DNA of 64,000 bases from Hahella sp. KA22 (GCF_004135205.1 NZ_CP035490.1:744001-808000); one strand, 5' to 3'; shown: positions 25,441 to 34,876, counted from the first letter of the stretch. Numbers and translations: made by a program. Notes: generated by a model from the letters alone, not told the origin.

Positions 25441-26553
25441 TCAGTCCCCATCCTCGCTGTTGAAATCCCGGGTAACGCCGATAGCGGGAAACAGTTCTTT
25501 TTCCACGGTCGCCTGCAGCTGGCGGAGCGCTTCATGCAGTTTTTTAACCTTGGCGGTTTTTTCCGCATCATGCACGGCGTCTTCCAGAGCGAAGTCGATC
25601 TGCGCCAGTTGCGTATCAACCTCATCCAGCAGTCCGGTGATTTTTTTATGCATGGCGGCGTTATCGCGTGAGAGCAGGAAGTCGTCAAAGCCATAACCGT
25701 CGCCGCCCATATAGAAGCCTCTCAGCGCGCTGAGGTTGTGGCGGATGTTGGCGATGGAGTTGCGACTGTGGAAGGACTCCAGGGCTTTCAGCTTGGCGGC
25801 GCGGCCTTCCAGCCCCAGTGGCGTCGCCACTTTGTTGGCGGTGATTTGCTGGATTCCGGTCATAAGCCCGTTCAGGTACTCATCGACGCCTTCCTGAGGC
25901 ACGCTGAGACCGCCATCGGCTTCAAAGGGATTTTCGAAATTGTCGCCGAAGCCGCCTGTCCATTCCTTTTCCAGCTCCGTCGCCAGCGCAACGCTGTGGT
26001 CGGCGATTGCAGTCAGAGCCTGGCAGCGGCGGGCGCCGTGATCAGCCGACTGCAGTTTGCCGAGTGCGTCTTTGCCGAACAGCAGGTACTCGACAGCGGG
26101 CAATCCCTGGATAGCGATACTGCCGTTGTTGATTGCGTCCTGCAGCGGGTCTGATCCGGACGCCAGCCCTTCTACAGCGCGCTCCAGCAGCTTTTCCCGG
26201 ATAGGCCAGCTTTGCATACGCAGGCGGCGGTCCTGCTCCTGCAGTGGACCGAACTGAATGAGCGATACGCTCATCCAGGTTTGCATAACATCGCGCCATG
26301 CCTGTTGCGCTTGCTCAAGAGACTGCGCGTTCGTCGCCTCGCACAGAGCGGACGCTTTGGTTTTGAGCGTCTGCACTTTGGCGCTGAGCTCTTGGTGGGC
26401 GGGAACGATCATATTGCTTCTGGCCTGCTTTAGAATCTGCAGGTACTCCTTCTCAAAGCTTTCTCCCGCTGCGCCTGAGGACAGCGTCAGCGCGGACGCC
26501 GCCAGGACGCCAGCGCGGAACAGTCCGAATAGACTTGTCGATTTAGAATTCAA
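25441..26553 (-). CDS. imelysin family protein (second copy)
   Basis: This 370-residue periplasmic protein has a signal peptide (first 30 residues) and an all-helical imelysin fold. The conserved segment reads IQGLPAVEYLLFGKD. The GxHxxE motif of the M75/ICMP branch is changed, with proline at the histidine position as in the IrpA-type imelysins. It lies 12 bp after the di-haem oxidoreductase gene. Family members bind iron or haem and are not proven peptidases. Confidence 0.88.
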   Translation of the reverse strand: MNSKSTSLFGLFRAGVLAASALTLSSGAAGESFEKEYLQILKQARSNMIVPAHQELSAKVQTLKTKASALCEATNAQSLEQAQQAWRDVMQTWMSVSLIQFGPLQEQDRRLRMQSWPIREKLLERAVEGLASGSDPLQDAINNGSIAIQGLPAVEYLLFGKDALGKLQSADHGARRCQALTAIADHSVALATELEKEWTGGFGDNFENPFEADGGLSVPQEGVDEYLNGLMTGIQQITANKVATPLGLEGRAAKLKALESFHSRNSIANIRHNLSALRGFYMGGDGYGFDDFLLSRDNAAMHKKITGLLDEVDTQLAQIDFALEDAVHDAEKTAKVKKLHEALRQLQATVEKELFPAIGVTRDFNSEDGD

Positions 26554-26565
26554 AAGCGGACTCCT

Positions 26566-28089
26566 CTACAGAGATTCCAAAAACTTCACCAGCGCGTCAC
26601 GATCATCCGCTTTAAACGCCAGCACTTTATCCCGTGACTGTTGCGCTTCGCCTCCGTGCCAAAGCACTGCTTCCAGCAAGGTGCGCGCGCGCCCGTCATG
26701 CAGATAAGTCGCCTGGGCATTGACGACTTGGCTCAACCCCACGCCCCAAAGCGGCGGCGTGCGCCATTCCGTTGCGGTGGCGTCATGCTCCACGACTTCG
26801 TCTGCAGGCGCGGGAGAACCGTTCAGTTTCAGGTCCGCCAGGTCCGGGCCCATATCGTGGAGCAACATGTCTGTATAAGGGAAAATAGTCTGCTCGGATT
26901 GTTCGATATGATCTTTGCCCAGCTTCGCGGTGACGAAAGACTCGTTGTGACAGGCGTTGCAGCCGGCCTCTCGAAACAGACGGTGGCCTGTTTGTACGAC
27001 GCTGTCCTCGATGTTACGACGTGCGGGAACCGCCAGATTGCGGCCGTAAAAGGCGACGAAATCGAGGATGTCGTCGCGAATTTCAATGCCGTTTTCATCC
27101 GCGCCATTGGGCGCTTTTTTGCACGCGCTCTGGGCGTCTGTGCAATGGTCCGCAGTGAACAGAGAGGACGTGAGGCCCATGTCGCCATTGAAAGCGCCGG
27201 CCGTCTGCTGTTTGACAGTGGGTTGTCCGGCTTTCCAGCCGAAGCGCCCAAGCGTTTGCGCTTTTTGCTCCACATCCCAAACCCGGTTGGGACGCCCGGA
27301 TACGCCGTCATGGTTGCTGTCCTGTGGGTCCGCCAGAGCTTCGATATCCGCCTGGGGAATAGCTTCCAGCAGGCCCAGACCAATTACCGGCGGCGCCACC
27401 CGTAAAGACAGGGTCAGGTCGTCCGCAGGATCGCCATAGGCCCAGTTGCGCAGACGCCACTGCGGCCGCCGCAGACTGACCTTGAAGCCGTCAGCGAAGC
27501 TCACGGTCTCTTCGCTGTAGCTGACTTCTATGCGGGCTTCCGGCGATACTCCGGGAATAGCGCGGTCCTGCAACTGGCCGCCGTAGACAGGGTCGCCCAG
27601 ATTAGCCACTTCGGGTTTGTTCAATAGCGCTTGCTCTTCAGCGTTACGCGCCGGTCGGCTTAAACGGATCAGCAGGCTGTCGGCGTCGTCCGAAGCGTTG
27701 GCGGGAGCATGGCCGCGACCATCATTAAAGTGACAGCTTTGACAGGCGCTGACATTGAAAAGAGGCCCTAAACCGTCGCGCAGATCTGTCGTAGCCGGCG
27801 CGATGACCCAGGGGTCTTCAAAAAAGTCGTTGCCAATCAGGAAGTCGCCTTTGCGACGGGAGCTCATATTGGCGGAATTTAGACTGAATGCGCCGGCGTG
27901 CGTCGCCGGTACGGTGGTGTCTCCGCCGGACTGCTTCTGGGTGGCGAGATCGTAATCCATCGCTGTGGCGCAGGAGGACGCTGTAATCAAAAAAGCGCCC
28001 TGTATAAACGCAAAAAAAGCGCCTTGGCGCTTCCCGGGGAGTTTAGATAATGGATGTGGGTAAAAGGGTGTTGGTCCCGATTTTTTCAT
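26566..28089 (-). CDS. di-haem oxidoreductase family protein (DUF1111)
   Basis: This 507-residue exported c-type cytochrome has two haem motifs, CQSCH (116-120) and CNACH (377-381). Family markers include GLGPLFNVSACQSCHFNDGRG, FGWKAGQPTV and PPLWGVGLSQ. The N terminus holds a hydrophobic signal (about 22-42). It lies between two imelysin genes in a Fur-type operon, so a role in periplasmic iron redox chemistry is likely. Confidence 0.92.
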   Translation of the reverse strand: MKKSGPTPFYPHPLSKLPGKRQGAFFAFIQGAFLITASSCATAMDYDLATQKQSGGDTTVPATHAGAFSLNSANMSSRRKGDFLIGNDFFEDPWVIAPATTDLRDGLGPLFNVSACQSCHFNDGRGHAPANASDDADSLLIRLSRPARNAEEQALLNKPEVANLGDPVYGGQLQDRAIPGVSPEARIEVSYSEETVSFADGFKVSLRRPQWRLRNWAYGDPADDLTLSLRVAPPVIGLGLLEAIPQADIEALADPQDSNHDGVSGRPNRVWDVEQKAQTLGRFGWKAGQPTVKQQTAGAFNGDMGLTSSLFTADHCTDAQSACKKAPNGADENGIEIRDDILDFVAFYGRNLAVPARRNIEDSVVQTGHRLFREAGCNACHNESFVTAKLGKDHIEQSEQTIFPYTDMLLHDMGPDLADLKLNGSPAPADEVVEHDATATEWRTPPLWGVGLSQVVNAQATYLHDGRARTLLEAVLWHGGEAQQSRDKVLAFKADDRDALVKFLESL

Positions 28090-28119
28090 TATTTCATCAC
28101 AGCTAATTATTCAGAGATT

Positions 28120-28165
28120 ACGGCGGTCGGCTGGGGATTTTACCTGATTTTCACCCGACCGCCGT
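28120..28165 (-). other. long inverted repeat between the first imelysin gene and the oxidoreductase gene
   Basis: ACGGCGGTCGG (28120-28130) and CCGACCGCCGT (28155-28165) form an 11-bp perfect stem with a 24-nt loop. No T-run follows in the direction of transcription, so it looks more like an mRNA processing or attenuation structure that could reduce downstream expression. Confidence 0.5.
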
Positions 28166-28179
28166 GATTTATATCAGGA

Positions 28180-29559
28180 TCAGGATTCGCAGTCGCCCAC
28201 GTCCTCAGTCGGACAGGTGCCGGCGTCGAATTCCTGCAGGCTCAGAGCCAGCACTTTGGAAACGCCTTCGCTCAAAGGTTCTTCCAGGCTGACCAGCGCC
28301 GCCGCGGCGTCCAGCACCAGTTTTTTGTCTTCCGCGCTGCCGCCGACCAATTGGTCGAACTTTTTACCGCCGGACTTCGCTTCCGCTTTGTCGACGATAG
28401 CGCGCATGCGGCTCTCGATCAGGCTCATGTGCTCATCCATCTGCTGTTTGAGCACGGGGTTTTGATGCGCCACCAGATCCGCCAGACTGGGCCCCCTCAC
28501 CACGCTGCCGTCAAGGCGGGTATAGCTGCCGCGGTATGCGTCTACGACGCCCATCGCGTTGTTGTAGATAGCGATGTGGGTCAGGTCGCTGAAGCAGTCG
28601 TGTTCGTCTTCAGTGCTGCCGAACAGGATGGCGACTTTCATACGCTCGCTGGCCAGTTCTCCGATAGCCAGATCGCCCATGGAGTCCAGAATGCGCTGCA
28701 GGCCGTCGCCACGGGTCAGGAAGTCGTTACGCAGAGTGCCTTTTTGTGCGCCGGCGGCGGGCGTCCACTCCGCCTCCATGGCCTGTAAATCGCTGACCAG
28801 CAGGTCCGCTGCGGCTTTCAGGTACTGCGCGCGACGCTGGCAGATCTTGTGGTCGGATTTCTTGTCGCCGCTGGTGCAGGCGCCCTGGCTGGACTTGGTG
28901 TAGTAGTCGCTGACGGGACGTGCGCCGGCGCCAGGTCCAGTACCGTTAAGATCCTGGCCCCACAGCAGAAACTCAATCGCATGCACGCCGCTGGTGACGT
29001 TGGCTTCCGCGCCGCCGATTTCATTCATGCCGGCGATCAGTTCCGGAGTGATGGTCGAGATGTCAACGCTTTGGCCGCCTACGGTGAAAACGCCAGTGCT
29101 GTTGATAATGTTCTTGGGTGAGTTGTATTCGCCTTCATAGGAGCCGGAAACGTAGTCGATCAGGGCTTCGTCCAGCGGCCATGCGTTAACCTGACCTTCC
29201 CAGGCGTCGATGCTGGCGAGGCCGCCGTCTGCGCCCAGACCTTCCGTCACATGGCCGTTTTCTACGTCAAAGCGCAGAACTTCGCTTTGCTGATAAGGAA
29301 CCCGCGCCTGTGCATAGGCGGCTTTGGCTGCATCCAGATTGGCCTGGGTGGGGTTGGCCAGGAATGCGTCGATGGACTTGTTCAACTGCGTCGCCGCCAG
29401 CAGAGAATCTTCATACATGGCGTGCGCCATGTTAGCGAAGTGATCGACAACTTGTTTCGGTTCAACCACTTGGCTAGTGCTGGAAGTCTGCTGCCCGGCG
29501 CAGGCGGACATAAACAGCGGAACAGCGAGAGCTGCGGCGAGTTTGCAAGGGCGCATCAT
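28180..29559 (-). CDS. imelysin (insulin-cleaving metalloproteinase-like) lipoprotein
   Basis: This 459-residue protein has a lipoprotein signal with lipobox FMSAC (Cys20). The conserved GxHxxE motif is intact (GVHAIEFLLWGQD), followed by RRAQYLKAAADLL, as in the ICMP/imelysin group. It is the first gene of the operon, with AGGA 9 nt upstream of the ATG and a Fur box further up. In Pseudomonas the equivalent icmP-di-haem oxidoreductase-imelysin-DUF1513 group is induced by iron limitation. Confidence 0.92.
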   Translation of the reverse strand: MMRPCKLAAALAVPLFMSACAGQQTSSTSQVVEPKQVVDHFANMAHAMYEDSLLAATQLNKSIDAFLANPTQANLDAAKAAYAQARVPYQQSEVLRFDVENGHVTEGLGADGGLASIDAWEGQVNAWPLDEALIDYVSGSYEGEYNSPKNIINSTGVFTVGGQSVDISTITPELIAGMNEIGGAEANVTSGVHAIEFLLWGQDLNGTGPGAGARPVSDYYTKSSQGACTSGDKKSDHKICQRRAQYLKAAADLLVSDLQAMEAEWTPAAGAQKGTLRNDFLTRGDGLQRILDSMGDLAIGELASERMKVAILFGSTEDEHDCFSDLTHIAIYNNAMGVVDAYRGSYTRLDGSVVRGPSLADLVAHQNPVLKQQMDEHMSLIESRMRAIVDKAEAKSGGKKFDQLVGGSAEDKKLVLDAAAALVSLEEPLSEGVSKVLALSLQEFDAGTCPTEDVGDCES

Positions 29560-29596
29560 GGGATCGGTTCCTATTGGTGAATAATACTAATAATGT

Positions 29597-29624
29597 AAAT
29601 GATAATAGTTACTATTATTTCATT
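29597..29624. promoter_or_regulatory. Fur box
   Basis: AAATGATAATAGT-TACTATTATTTCATT is a near palindrome made of overlapping GATAAT-type hexamers, 38 bp upstream of the first imelysin start. It fits the Fur consensus GATAATGATAATCATTATC in several registers. It predicts iron repression of the four-gene operon. Confidence 0.75.
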
Positions 29625-29783
29625 ATTCAATAACACCGAAAGATAGCGGCGTTAGATGTCCTGATGTCTATGGGAGCCGTTAAGCCAGATGGGCCTCTGC
29701 AGCAGTGGGTTGAAGTGAACCTGAAGCGGAAAATGCGCGTATAGTGACGGGTTCGTCGTCATTATTCGCAGAATGGGAGTCGT

Positions 29784-30416
29784 ATGCTGATCAACCGTGA
29801 AGATATCGAAACGATGCCGCACTTGTATCGGGTGGCCTTTATCAACTCTCTTTCCGGGTTCAAGAGCGCGAACCTGGTGGGCACGGTGGACAAAGAGGGA
29901 CGCACCAATCTGTCTATCGTCAGCTCCTGCACGCACATAGGCGCGCATCCGCCATTGGTGGCCATGATCATTCGACCCCATTCGGTTGAACGGCATACGT
30001 TGGAAAATATCCTTGCAACAGGGCATTACACGTTGAACCAGGTGCATGCGGGCATTTACCGTCCCTCTCACCAGACTTCCGCCCGCTATCCCAAAGAGGT
30101 TTCCGAGTTCGCCGCAGTGGGACTGACGGAAGCCTGGCGGGAGGACTTCGCCGCGCCCTATGTGAAAGAAAGCAAAATTTCGCTGGGCATGGCGTTGAGG
30201 GAACATCACCACCTCAGCATCAATGGAACCGAACTGGTGATCGGCGAAATTCTGCAGGTGCAGTTGCCGTCAGAGTGTCTGATGCAGGATGGTTTTGTGG
30301 ATATCGAAAAAGCCGAAACAGTGGCGCTGTCCGGGCTCGACAGCTATCACCGCAGCCAGCGCCTGGCCCGACTGAGTTACGCCAAACCGGATGCGCCCTT
30401 GAGTGAGATAGAATAG
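29784..30416 (+). CDS. flavin reductase family (FMN-binding) protein
   Basis: This 210-residue protein has the split-barrel FMN-binding domain of the DIM6/NTAB family: LVGTVDKEGRTNLSIVSSCTHIGAHPPLVAMI and HTLENILATGHYTLNQV. Family members reduce FMN with NAD(P)H or act as flavoprotein oxidoreductases. It is monocistronic and no oxygenase partner is adjacent. The substrate is unknown. Confidence 0.85.
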   Translation: MLINREDIETMPHLYRVAFINSLSGFKSANLVGTVDKEGRTNLSIVSSCTHIGAHPPLVAMIIRPHSVERHTLENILATGHYTLNQVHAGIYRPSHQTSARYPKEVSEFAAVGLTEAWREDFAAPYVKESKISLGMALREHHHLSINGTELVIGEILQVQLPSECLMQDGFVDIEKAETVALSGLDSYHRSQRLARLSYAKPDAPLSEIE

Positions 30417-30432
30417 CGGGATAACGCTGACG

Positions 30433-31011
30433 CTAGTCCGCAATCATGCGCAGCGCCCAGTCTGGCGTAGTCTCTCCCCACTGTACTGGACGGCCATGCT
30501 CCAGTTTGACGATAAACTGATAAGGCGCTTCTGCGCTGGTGTTATCGAAGAAATACGCGAAGTCGACGAAATTGATAGCAGCGCTGACGTTTTCCCGTAG
30601 TCTTGGCAGACGGCGGCGCAGACGCTCTTCCGGCACGTCGTGGCCGCCAGCGCGTACGCGCTGGGAGACTCTGTTGACGTGCAGGTCTTCCAGCTGCAAA
30701 TGAATGTAAACCAGCGTGATTTCATAGCCATGGCGCTTGGCTGACAGCAAAAGGTCGACTTTGGATGGGTGGGAAAATACGGTTTCCATGCAGAAGGAGC
30801 GCCGCTCGCGCAAGAGCTGTTCGCGCAGCGCTTGCGCCTCTTGAGCCGCCCGTAAGGTGACTTCGTCATCAATGGTCTGGGCGTAACCTTTGGCGATCTC
30901 ATCCGCGTTGACGAAAGGGATGTCCAGGTGTGCGAGTTTGTGCTTGTAAAAAGTGCTTTTGCCTGCGCCGTTGCCGCCGACGAGGACCCATAAAACCGGT
31001 TTACGTCTCAC
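30433..31011 (-). CDS. zeta-toxin-like P-loop kinase
   Basis: This 192-residue P-loop protein has Walker A GGNGAGKST (12-20), NADEIAKGYAQ and SFCMETVFSHPSKVDLL, which follow the zeta toxin/UDP-N-acetylglucosamine kinase layout. The lid-like segment AGGHDVPEERLRRRLPRLRENV is present too. Zeta toxins phosphorylate UDP-GlcNAc and block cell-wall synthesis, while other members are housekeeping kinases. The ParD-like gene 50 bp upstream suggests a toxin-antitoxin pair rather than an epsilon-zeta system. Confidence 0.82.
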   Translation of the reverse strand: MRRKPVLWVLVGGNGAGKSTFYKHKLAHLDIPFVNADEIAKGYAQTIDDEVTLRAAQEAQALREQLLRERRSFCMETVFSHPSKVDLLLSAKRHGYEITLVYIHLQLEDLHVNRVSQRVRAGGHDVPEERLRRRLPRLRENVSAAINFVDFAYFFDNTSAEAPYQFIVKLEHGRPVQWGETTPDWALRMIAD

Positions 31012-31061
31012 TCTCCGTCCTTATTGTTGTGTTTCCGTATGATGAATGACGATCGGGTCAG

Positions 31062-31403
31062 TCAGGGCTCGTAACGTTTGATTGATTCGCCGTCCTCGCT
31101 GCCGTAATAACTGTCATCGCGCTCTTTCAGTTCGTCCGTCACCGAGCTGAAGTCGTCGTCAATGAACTGATCGAACAGCGTGCGGGACGCCATCAGTCGC
31201 TCGTCGTTGTTCAGGTTGTCTATCTGCATCTCGCCGGACAGGAAGTTTCTGATGCGCTCATAAGATAAAACGCCGGAACGCTCCACCATCTGGCCAATCT
31301 TGGCCCAGTGCTCGATCTGGCCCTGGACGGAGCGGTGCGCGCCTTTGGCTTCACGCCTGGCGCTGTCAATGAGAAGGTCGTCGATTCGGACGGACTGGGG
31401 CAT
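31062..31403 (-). CDS. ParD-like antitoxin
   Basis: This 113-residue protein starts at ATG 31403 with GGAG 6 nt upstream. An in-frame TTG at 31418 is less likely. MPQSVRIDDLLIDSARREAKGAHRSVQGQIEHWAKIG is the ribbon-helix-helix-type ParD_like domain. The acidic C-terminal third (DDDFSSVTDELKERDDSYYG) would bind and neutralise a toxin. It lies upstream of the zeta-like kinase gene in the same direction, the usual antitoxin-first order. Confidence 0.75.
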   Translation of the reverse strand: MPQSVRIDDLLIDSARREAKGAHRSVQGQIEHWAKIGQMVERSGVLSYERIRNFLSGEMQIDNLNNDERLMASRTLFDQFIDDDFSSVTDELKERDDSYYGSEDGESIKRYEP

Positions 31404-31506
31404 GGCGGGCTCCAACAACTTGAGTGTCGATAATGAACAAATTATAGACGTAATCGCAAAATGCGATCAAGGTTTGTTTAGGGCGCCGCCATGCTTTGCC
31501 GCTTTG

Positions 31507-31869
31507 TCAGCCACCGGCTTTCTTGGCGGTGAAACCCTTCTTTTTAAGCTCTTCCACGATCAGATCACGATGATCGCCCTGAATTTCAATCACTCCGTCT
31601 TTGACTGTGCCGCCAACGCCGCATTTCTGTTTCAGATGCTTGGCCAGGTTCTTTAATTCTTCGCCCGCCAGCAGAACGCCTTTCACTACCGTGACGCCTT
31701 TGCCTTTTCTACCGGCGGTTTCACGGCTGACCCGCACCACGCCATCGCCCTGGGGGGCGGCGGTTTGACCGCAAACGCAGGCGTCCACTGGTTTGCCGCA
31801 ATCCGGACACATCCGACCAAACTCTGTGGAGTAAACCAGTCCGGAGTTTTTTGCGCTTTTCTTCGACAT
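31507..31869 (-). CDS. yciH: translation initiation factor Sui1/YciH
   Basis: This 120-residue protein starts at the ATG opening MSKKSAKNSGLVYSTEFG; the upstream in-frame extension is not conserved. The N-terminal CPDCGKPVDACVC is a zinc-ribbon-like cysteine cluster. The C-terminal SUI1/eIF1 domain (VTVVKGVLLAGEELKNLAK, CGVGGTVKDGVIEIQGDHRD) is typical of bacterial YciH, which influences initiation fidelity. Confidence 0.93.
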   Translation of the reverse strand: MSKKSAKNSGLVYSTEFGRMCPDCGKPVDACVCGQTAAPQGDGVVRVSRETAGRKGKGVTVVKGVLLAGEELKNLAKHLKQKCGVGGTVKDGVIEIQGDHRDLIVEELKKKGFTAKKAGG

Positions 31870-31913
31870 AGGTAATTCGTGCCTGTTCAAAATCATGTTT
31901 TCAGCGAGCGGGA

Positions 31914-32930
31914 TCAGCGTTGCGCATCTTCCCCCAGAAAGTCGGCGATATAACGGTCCGCCCAACTTTCCATTTTGAAATTTTCGATAAATCCGCAGTG
32001 GCCGCCGTAGGGAGAGCGCACTATTTTCAGTAGCGGGTTGCCGTTGAGGTGGTCCAGGTCCCGCGCGGGGATCACCGGATCATCCTCGGCCAGCACCAGA
32101 CGGGTTTCCACCTGAATCTGGCGCAGTCGTTCGCCGGTGACGGCGTAGCCTTTGAAGTATACTTCGGAGTTGGCGTAGGGCGTATGGGCGCCGACAAAGT
32201 AGTCGCTCATTTCCGTCAGACTTTTACGGTCATAGAAGGCGTCGTAGTCGATTAAGCCGGGATGGTTGTCCGCTTTTTTACGCAACGAACGTAACCACTT
32301 TTTGCGGAAATAACTGCGATAGATCGGCAGACCATGCTCCAGAGCCCATAAAGTGTGCATCGGCTCCAGAACGGGGGAGATCGCCGCCACTTTGCTTAAT
32401 TTAAGTTCAAATTCCTGAACTTTCGTCGCCACTCTCAGGGCGAAATTGCCGCCCAGAGAAAAACCGGCCAGATACCACTGCTCCGGCTCCAGTTGCGTCT
32501 GCATTTTATTAAGGGCCTCGCAGACTTCGTCCAGGCGGTTGGCGTGGAACAGCTCTTCCGTCAAATGATGGGTGGGACCGTGATCGCGCAGGTGCAGACG
32601 GAAGATATCGTAACCGGCGTTATACAGATGCGCCGCAAGGGAAAGTATATACAGCGAATCGGCGCAGCCTTCCCAGCCATGAATCAATACGGCCAGCTTG
32701 CGCGGCTTGTCTTCCCGACAACTGAGCAGGCCGTGAATTTTGCCTCCTTCAGCGCAGTCGAAGATATAAGGCTGGGCGCGATCCAATACCTCCTGAGCGC
32801 GTTTCGCCATCATGGGGCGACGCAGTTTAACCGAGGCGAACAGCGACTGAACGTGCCGGTTGCGCAGGCCGAACTGGGGTTTCCATTCGGCGGTTTCTTC
32901 ACTATGGCGGTCGTCTGTGGCGTCGTTCAT
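31914..32930 (-). CDS. alpha/beta hydrolase, YheT family
   Basis: This 338-residue cytosolic hydrolase of the COG0429 group has a catalytic Ser in GFSLGGN, Asp in AEDDPVIP and His in YGGHCGF. FGLRNRHVQSLFAS at the start and LHLRDHGPTHHLTEELFHA are typical of YheT. The family is annotated as predicted carboxylesterases with unknown substrate. Confidence 0.88.
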   Translation of the reverse strand: MNDATDDRHSEETAEWKPQFGLRNRHVQSLFASVKLRRPMMAKRAQEVLDRAQPYIFDCAEGGKIHGLLSCREDKPRKLAVLIHGWEGCADSLYILSLAAHLYNAGYDIFRLHLRDHGPTHHLTEELFHANRLDEVCEALNKMQTQLEPEQWYLAGFSLGGNFALRVATKVQEFELKLSKVAAISPVLEPMHTLWALEHGLPIYRSYFRKKWLRSLRKKADNHPGLIDYDAFYDRKSLTEMSDYFVGAHTPYANSEVYFKGYAVTGERLRQIQVETRLVLAEDDPVIPARDLDHLNGNPLLKIVRSPYGGHCGFIENFKMESWADRYIADFLGEDAQR

Positions 32931-33021
32931 GGCGGCGATACCCTGCTGCAGAGTGGTCTTGAGAGCATCCAGTATAAATCCTGCGAACGCTCCCGTCTCT
33001 GAGACTTGCGCAGGGGGAGAA

Positions 33022-34449
33022 TCAGGACGACTGTAGCTCTTCTTTCACCCACTGGCCGATCTTACGCACCGCCAGCTCCCGTTCCGGCGACCAGCCTTGG
33101 GCGTAATTCAGGCGGAAACAGTGGCGATACTGGCCTGAAATAGAGAAGAGTTCGCCGGGCGCCAGCATGACGCCTTCCGCATGGGCGCGGTGATACAGTT
33201 GCGTGGTGTCGATCTTTCGCGGCAGCTCGAACCAGGCCACCAGTCCGCCCTGGGGACGGGAGATGCGGGTGCCTTCGGGAAAATGTTCGTTGACCAGGTC
33301 CAACAGCCGAGCGAAGCGTTGCCGATAGCACTCGCGCGCCTGTCTCAGGTGGCGGTCGTACATGCCTTGGGAGAGCACTTCCGCCATCACCATCTGCGGC
33401 AAGGTAGGCAGGGCGATACTGTTGATGAACTTGCGATGACTGACTGCTTCGAAATAGCGGCCCGGCATCACCCAGCCTAGACGCAACTGCGGGTCGATGG
33501 TCTTCGATAGCGAGGAGCACAGCAGCACCCGTCCGTCCGGGTCAAACGCTTTGACCGCTTTGGGCCGGTGGTCGCCGAAATACAGGTCGCCGTACACGTC
33601 ATCCTCAATCAGCGGAATATCGTAACGGCCGAGAATTTTCACCAGCTCCGCTTTGCGCTCATCGGGCATTAGCGAGCCAATGGGGTTGGAGAAGGTGGCG
33701 ACGGTCAGCACAACTTTGATCGGCCATTTCTCCAGCGCCAGCTGCAACGCCTCCAGGCTCAGGCCGGTTTGCGGATGAGCGGGGATCTCCAGCGCCTTGA
33801 GGCCGAAGGTCTCGATCATTTGCAGCAGACCGTAATAGCAGGGAGATTCCACCGCCACGATATCGCCAGGCTGGGTCAGCACCCGCAGACATAACGCCAT
33901 GGCGTTCTGGCAGCCAGCGCTGGTGATGATGCATTCCGGGGAAATAAACACGCCTGCGTCCACGGCGCGGCGGGCGATCTGATGACGAAACTCACGTACG
34001 CCTTCCGGTGAGTCGTAGCCAATGCCCAGAAACGTCTTGCTGCGGGCCATTTGCGCGAAGGTGCGCTGTACCTGCTTGAGAATAGGGAAGTCCAGAGCGG
34101 GAATCGCCGCGCTCATGCTCACCCCTTTGCGGGCGGCGGCGTCGCGCTGCACTTCCATGACTAACTGTGAGGTATTCGCCGGACGGGGTTTGGGCGTGTG
34201 GCGCGTCTGCGTCGGGGTGGCGAGCCGGTCCTCCTTGCGCTTGCGCACGTAGTAGCCGGACTTGGGACGCGCCTCTATCCAGCCGCGATCCTCAAGAACG
34301 CCGTACGCCGTGTTGACGGTGGAGATGCTGACTTGTTGTTTTTTCGCCATTTGACGTACGGAAGGGAGTTTGTCGCCGACGCGGAACACGCCTTCGCGAA
34401 TCTGATCCGCCAACTGATCGGCCAGACGCGCATAAAGATTCATTTCCAT
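33022..34449 (-). CDS. MocR-type PLP-dependent transcriptional regulator
   Basis: This is a 475-residue fusion of a GntR winged helix (residues 1-75: LADQIREGVFRVGDKLPSVRQMAKKQQVSISTVNTAYGVLE) with a class I aminotransferase-like domain. The PLP lysine is in CSSLSKTIDPQLRLGW and the PLP aspartate in IEDDVYGDLYF. MocR regulators sense amino acids or vitamin B6 and often control a nearby transporter. A LysE-type exporter gene lies 0.6 kb upstream and is a plausible target. Confidence 0.92.
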   Translation of the reverse strand: MEMNLYARLADQLADQIREGVFRVGDKLPSVRQMAKKQQVSISTVNTAYGVLEDRGWIEARPKSGYYVRKRKEDRLATPTQTRHTPKPRPANTSQLVMEVQRDAAARKGVSMSAAIPALDFPILKQVQRTFAQMARSKTFLGIGYDSPEGVREFRHQIARRAVDAGVFISPECIITSAGCQNAMALCLRVLTQPGDIVAVESPCYYGLLQMIETFGLKALEIPAHPQTGLSLEALQLALEKWPIKVVLTVATFSNPIGSLMPDERKAELVKILGRYDIPLIEDDVYGDLYFGDHRPKAVKAFDPDGRVLLCSSLSKTIDPQLRLGWVMPGRYFEAVSHRKFINSIALPTLPQMVMAEVLSQGMYDRHLRQARECYRQRFARLLDLVNEHFPEGTRISRPQGGLVAWFELPRKIDTTQLYHRAHAEGVMLAPGELFSISGQYRHCFRLNYAQGWSPERELAVRKIGQWVKEELQSS

Positions 34450-34648
34450 AAGCAGTACAGATTTAGCCGGTTAACACCATAACAGAAGGGTAATTAGGAA
34501 ATCTGTTATGGTCAACATGTTTGGTTTTTGAATCTGTAACGGCTCAAAAAAGGGCGATAAAGTATGCATCCTAGATTGGTGGCGAAAATTAAGGCGCGAC
34601 CAGGAGTACAGATTTGTCCGGATCGCGTCCGAGCAGAGGAGATGAAGC

Positions 34649-34876
34649 ATGGCCGTAGCACATTTTGGAAAATTCGGTCGGAATGCGGCGCCTTCCGACA
34701 GTCATAGCGCACATGACGCCGCAAGACATGGTTTGAGAGATTTAATTGGCAAATGGCGCCGTAATATCGATACCCGGCATCAGCTGTCAGTGATGTCGGA
34801 CAGCATGCTGGATGACATTGGTCTGACCCGCGAAGCGGCGGAAGCAGAAGCCAGAAAGCCCTTCTGGCGCGACTAA
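34649..34876 (+). CDS. DUF1127 domain small protein
   Basis: This 75-residue protein has the C-terminal DUF1127 motif (RHQLSVMSDSMLDDIGLTREAAEAEARKPFW). It is divergent from the MocR gene and ends in two consecutive intrinsic terminators. Its relative at 7269 has the motif SDHLLRDIG. It is probably a small RNA-binding or regulatory protein, function unproven. Confidence 0.85.
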   Translation: MAVAHFGKFGRNAAPSDSHSAHDAARHGLRDLIGKWRRNIDTRHQLSVMSDSMLDDIGLTREAAEAEARKPFWRD

